The position numbers were made by a program, and so were the translations under genes. From assembly GCA_046537975.1 (NCBI GenBank), contig JBKHJR010000027.1, positions 1-32,981 on the forward strand: 32,981 nt of DNA. The letters are read 5' to 3'. Origin of the DNA: JAWLDV01 sp046537975. GTDB taxonomy: Bacteria; Desulfobacterota; Desulfobulbia; Desulfobulbales; SURF-16. Positions 31,578 to 32,981 of the stretch are shown here, in pieces. The notes below the pieces were generated by a model that did no database searches, was not told the DNA's origin, and was given only the letters and a program-made list of their open reading frames with translations. Each line of letters begins with the position of its first letter. The stretch's first letter is position 1.

Positions 31578-32867
31578 ATGCAGAAAAGAATTATTCAAGC
31601 AGGAATCGGTGTGATCATGCTCGTCCTGCCGGTTATGGGTATGGCAGCTGAAGATAGCTGCATGGAATGTCATTCCCGGATCTCTCCGGGGCAGGTTCAG
31701 GATTACAAGGCAAGCAAGCATGCTGATACCGGTATGGTTACCTGTAAGACCTGCCACGGTTCGAAGCACTCCAGTGCCGAGGATTACAAAAAGGCCAAGC
31801 TGCCGGATGAAAAGGTCTGTAAGGGGTGTCATCCTACTCAATTTGACCAGTTTTCCAAGGGGAAGCACAATTTCGGCTGGGCTGCTATGAATGCCCTACC
31901 GGCAACCCATATGGCACCGGACGAGTTGATGGAAGGCGGCCGCGGCTGCGGTGGCTGTCACAACATGGGTATCAAAACCGAAGAACAGAAAAAGAAGCTG
32001 CGGGATAAAGGATACCGCTATCAGAACAACTCCTGTGACGAATGCCATACCAGGCATACATTCTCAATTAAGGAGGCTCGCGGTCCAAGGGCCTGCCAGC
32101 AGTGCCACATGGGTTATGACCATCCCCAGTGGGAAATGTGGTCCAGTTCCAAACATGGAGAGCGCTATTTTGCCAAGAAAGACGGAAACCTGCCGGAAGG
32201 CGCGGCTGCGCCCACCTGCCAGGACTGTCACATGCCGGACGGCAATCATAAGAACCATACTGCCTGGGGATTCCTGGGAGTCAGGCTGCCGCTGCCTGAA
32301 GATGAACAGGCCAAGGCAGACCGGATTACTATCCTGAAGGCCCTCGGTGTCCTTGATCCTGAAACCGGCGAACCAACCGAGATTATGGAAGCTGTTAAAG
32401 CTGTTGATATGGTAAGGCTGACCCAGGAAGACTGGCAGAAAGAGCGGGATAAGATGATCGAGACCTGCTCCAATTGCCATTCCGAGAAATATGCCCGGGA
32501 GCAGCTGCAGATGGGGGATTCCATACTCAGAAAGTCAGACCGGCTGATGGCTGAGGCCATTAAAACGGTGGCCGGACTCTATGAAGACGGCATTATTGAA
32601 AAGCCGGAAGGATATCCCCACAACTACCCTTTCCTGCTGACCTTCATGCATACCAACGGTGCCAAATGGAACAAGAATCTGGATGACCTGTCCTACATAG
32701 ATCAGGTTCTGGTCCAGATGTATATGAAGCACCGGATGCGGGCTTATCAGGCATTTTTCCATGTTAACCCTGATTATGCCTACTGGTACGGCTGGAATGA
32801 AATGACCAAGGATCTTGGTGAGATCAAGGAACTGGCCAGAAGCATGCGGGCCAATCATGAAAAATAG
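31578..32867 (+). CDS. Octaheme c-type cytochrome of the hydroxylamine oxidoreductase (HAO) family
   Basis: A 429-residue periplasmic enzyme. A Sec signal (1-24, IIQAGIGVIMLVLPVMGMAA) is followed by eight CXXCH sites: 28-32, 56-60, 81-85, 124-128 (CGGCH, the expected position of the catalytic heme 4), 153-157, 173-177, 214-218 and 297-301. A helical C-terminal domain ends with HVNPDYAYWYGWNEM (about 395-409), typical of HAO-family cytochromes. At 429 residues it is shorter than ammonia-oxidiser HAO and closer to the reductive HAO-like forms of anaerobes. I infer a nitrite, hydroxylamine or NO reductase. The ribosome site is GGGGGGGAG, and an Fnr-type promoter precedes it. Whether the crosslinking Tyr is present needs alignment. 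Confidence 0.88.
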   Translation: MQKRIIQAGIGVIMLVLPVMGMAAEDSCMECHSRISPGQVQDYKASKHADTGMVTCKTCHGSKHSSAEDYKKAKLPDEKVCKGCHPTQFDQFSKGKHNFGWAAMNALPATHMAPDELMEGGRGCGGCHNMGIKTEEQKKKLRDKGYRYQNNSCDECHTRHTFSIKEARGPRACQQCHMGYDHPQWEMWSSSKHGERYFAKKDGNLPEGAAAPTCQDCHMPDGNHKNHTAWGFLGVRLPLPEDEQAKADRITILKALGVLDPETGEPTEIMEAVKAVDMVRLTQEDWQKERDKMIETCSNCHSEKYAREQLQMGDSILRKSDRLMAEAIKTVAGLYEDGIIEKPEGYPHNYPFLLTFMHTNGAKWNKNLDDLSYIDQVLVQMYMKHRMRAYQAFFHVNPDYAYWYGWNEMTKDLGEIKELARSMRANHEK

Positions 32868-32895
32868 AATGTTTCAATTATAGGATTTAAGGAAG

Positions 32896-32935
32896 AAAAG
32901 AGGCTGCCGGGAAACTCCCGGCAGCCTCTTTTGTT
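32896..32935 (+). terminator. Very strong rho-independent terminator after the octaheme gene
   Basis: A perfect 17-bp stem (32896-32912 with 32916-32932), GC-rich core GAGGCTGCCGGGA, loop AAC, with Ts running to 32935. It lies 28 bp after the stop codon. Confidence 0.95.
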
Positions 32936-32981
32936 TGCCTGGCAAAGCCGGGCTTCCGTCCGCTTGAAAGAGAGCGGAGAT

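Noticed and set aside
31578..32867. True ammonia-oxidiser HAO
   Set aside because: Length and context (anaerobic-type regulation, multiheme neighbours, no amo or cytochrome cM552 genes) fit a reductive HAO-like enzyme better; not decisive without alignment.

Overview
The window looks like chromosomal DNA from a Gram-negative, anaerobically respiring bacterium, most probably a Desulfobacterota member (Desulfobulbales or Desulfurivibrio-like). This is inferred from gene content: tetra-, penta- and octaheme c-type cytochromes, a Tat-exported polysulfide/thiosulfate-reductase-type molybdoenzyme, sigma-54 two-component regulation, an RND pump and a multisubunit Mrp-type antiporter. No 16S rRNA gene is present, so the assignment is tentative. 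There are no CRISPR arrays, insertion sequences or phage genes.

Layout. (1) 1-4185, minus strand: an Mrp/Mbh-type cation/proton antiporter operon (E-F-G-[A C-terminus+B fusion]-C-D and a second ND-type subunit cut by the window edge). (2) 4344-6146: an SLC13-family permease with two TrkA-C domains. (3) 6417-11238: a compact regulatory island. A sensor kinase and a sigma-54-dependent response regulator are flanked on both sides by genes for universal-stress-protein-like proteins that carry an unusual FAEAGE(x)xTA motif. Each flanking gene has a -24/-12 promoter and two upstream copies of a 17-bp palindrome (about YGTTRCRAWATGYAACA). (4) 11355-15067, minus: a copper-exporting P1B-ATPase, an ADP-ribosylglycohydrolase and an 85-residue protein. 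(5) 15302-18914, plus: a molybdoenzyme operon of TorD-like chaperone, catalytic subunit and four-cluster ferredoxin subunit, without a membrane anchor, closed by a strong terminator. (6) 19075-25142, minus: RND pump, membrane-fusion protein, YifB/ComM-like ATPase and a half-length TSUP protein. (7) 25440-29688: a tetraheme c3-type cytochrome, a RodZ-like HTH membrane protein with a small secreted partner, a patatin-like lipase, a CheR-type methyltransferase and the initiator tRNA. (8) 30008-32867, plus: a pentaheme c554-like cytochrome and an octaheme HAO-family cytochrome. The latter has an Fnr-type site centred 41.5 bp before the predicted start of transcription.

Respiratory theme. The molybdoenzyme probably reduces (or oxidises) a sulfur compound in the periplasm, exchanging electrons through the cytochrome pool because it lacks an NrfD anchor. 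The octaheme/pentaheme pair is best read as a nitrite/hydroxylamine/NO-handling module under an anaerobic or nitrogen-oxide regulator. The Mrp complex, SLC13 permease, CopA and RND pump serve ion, metal and toxin homeostasis.

The best candidate for an undescribed system is the regulatory island at 6417-11238: a self-contained two-component, sigma-54 circuit whose apparent targets are two diverged proteins sharing the FAEAGE-type motif. Promoter and operator assignments were made by eye from consensus knowledge; no search was run.
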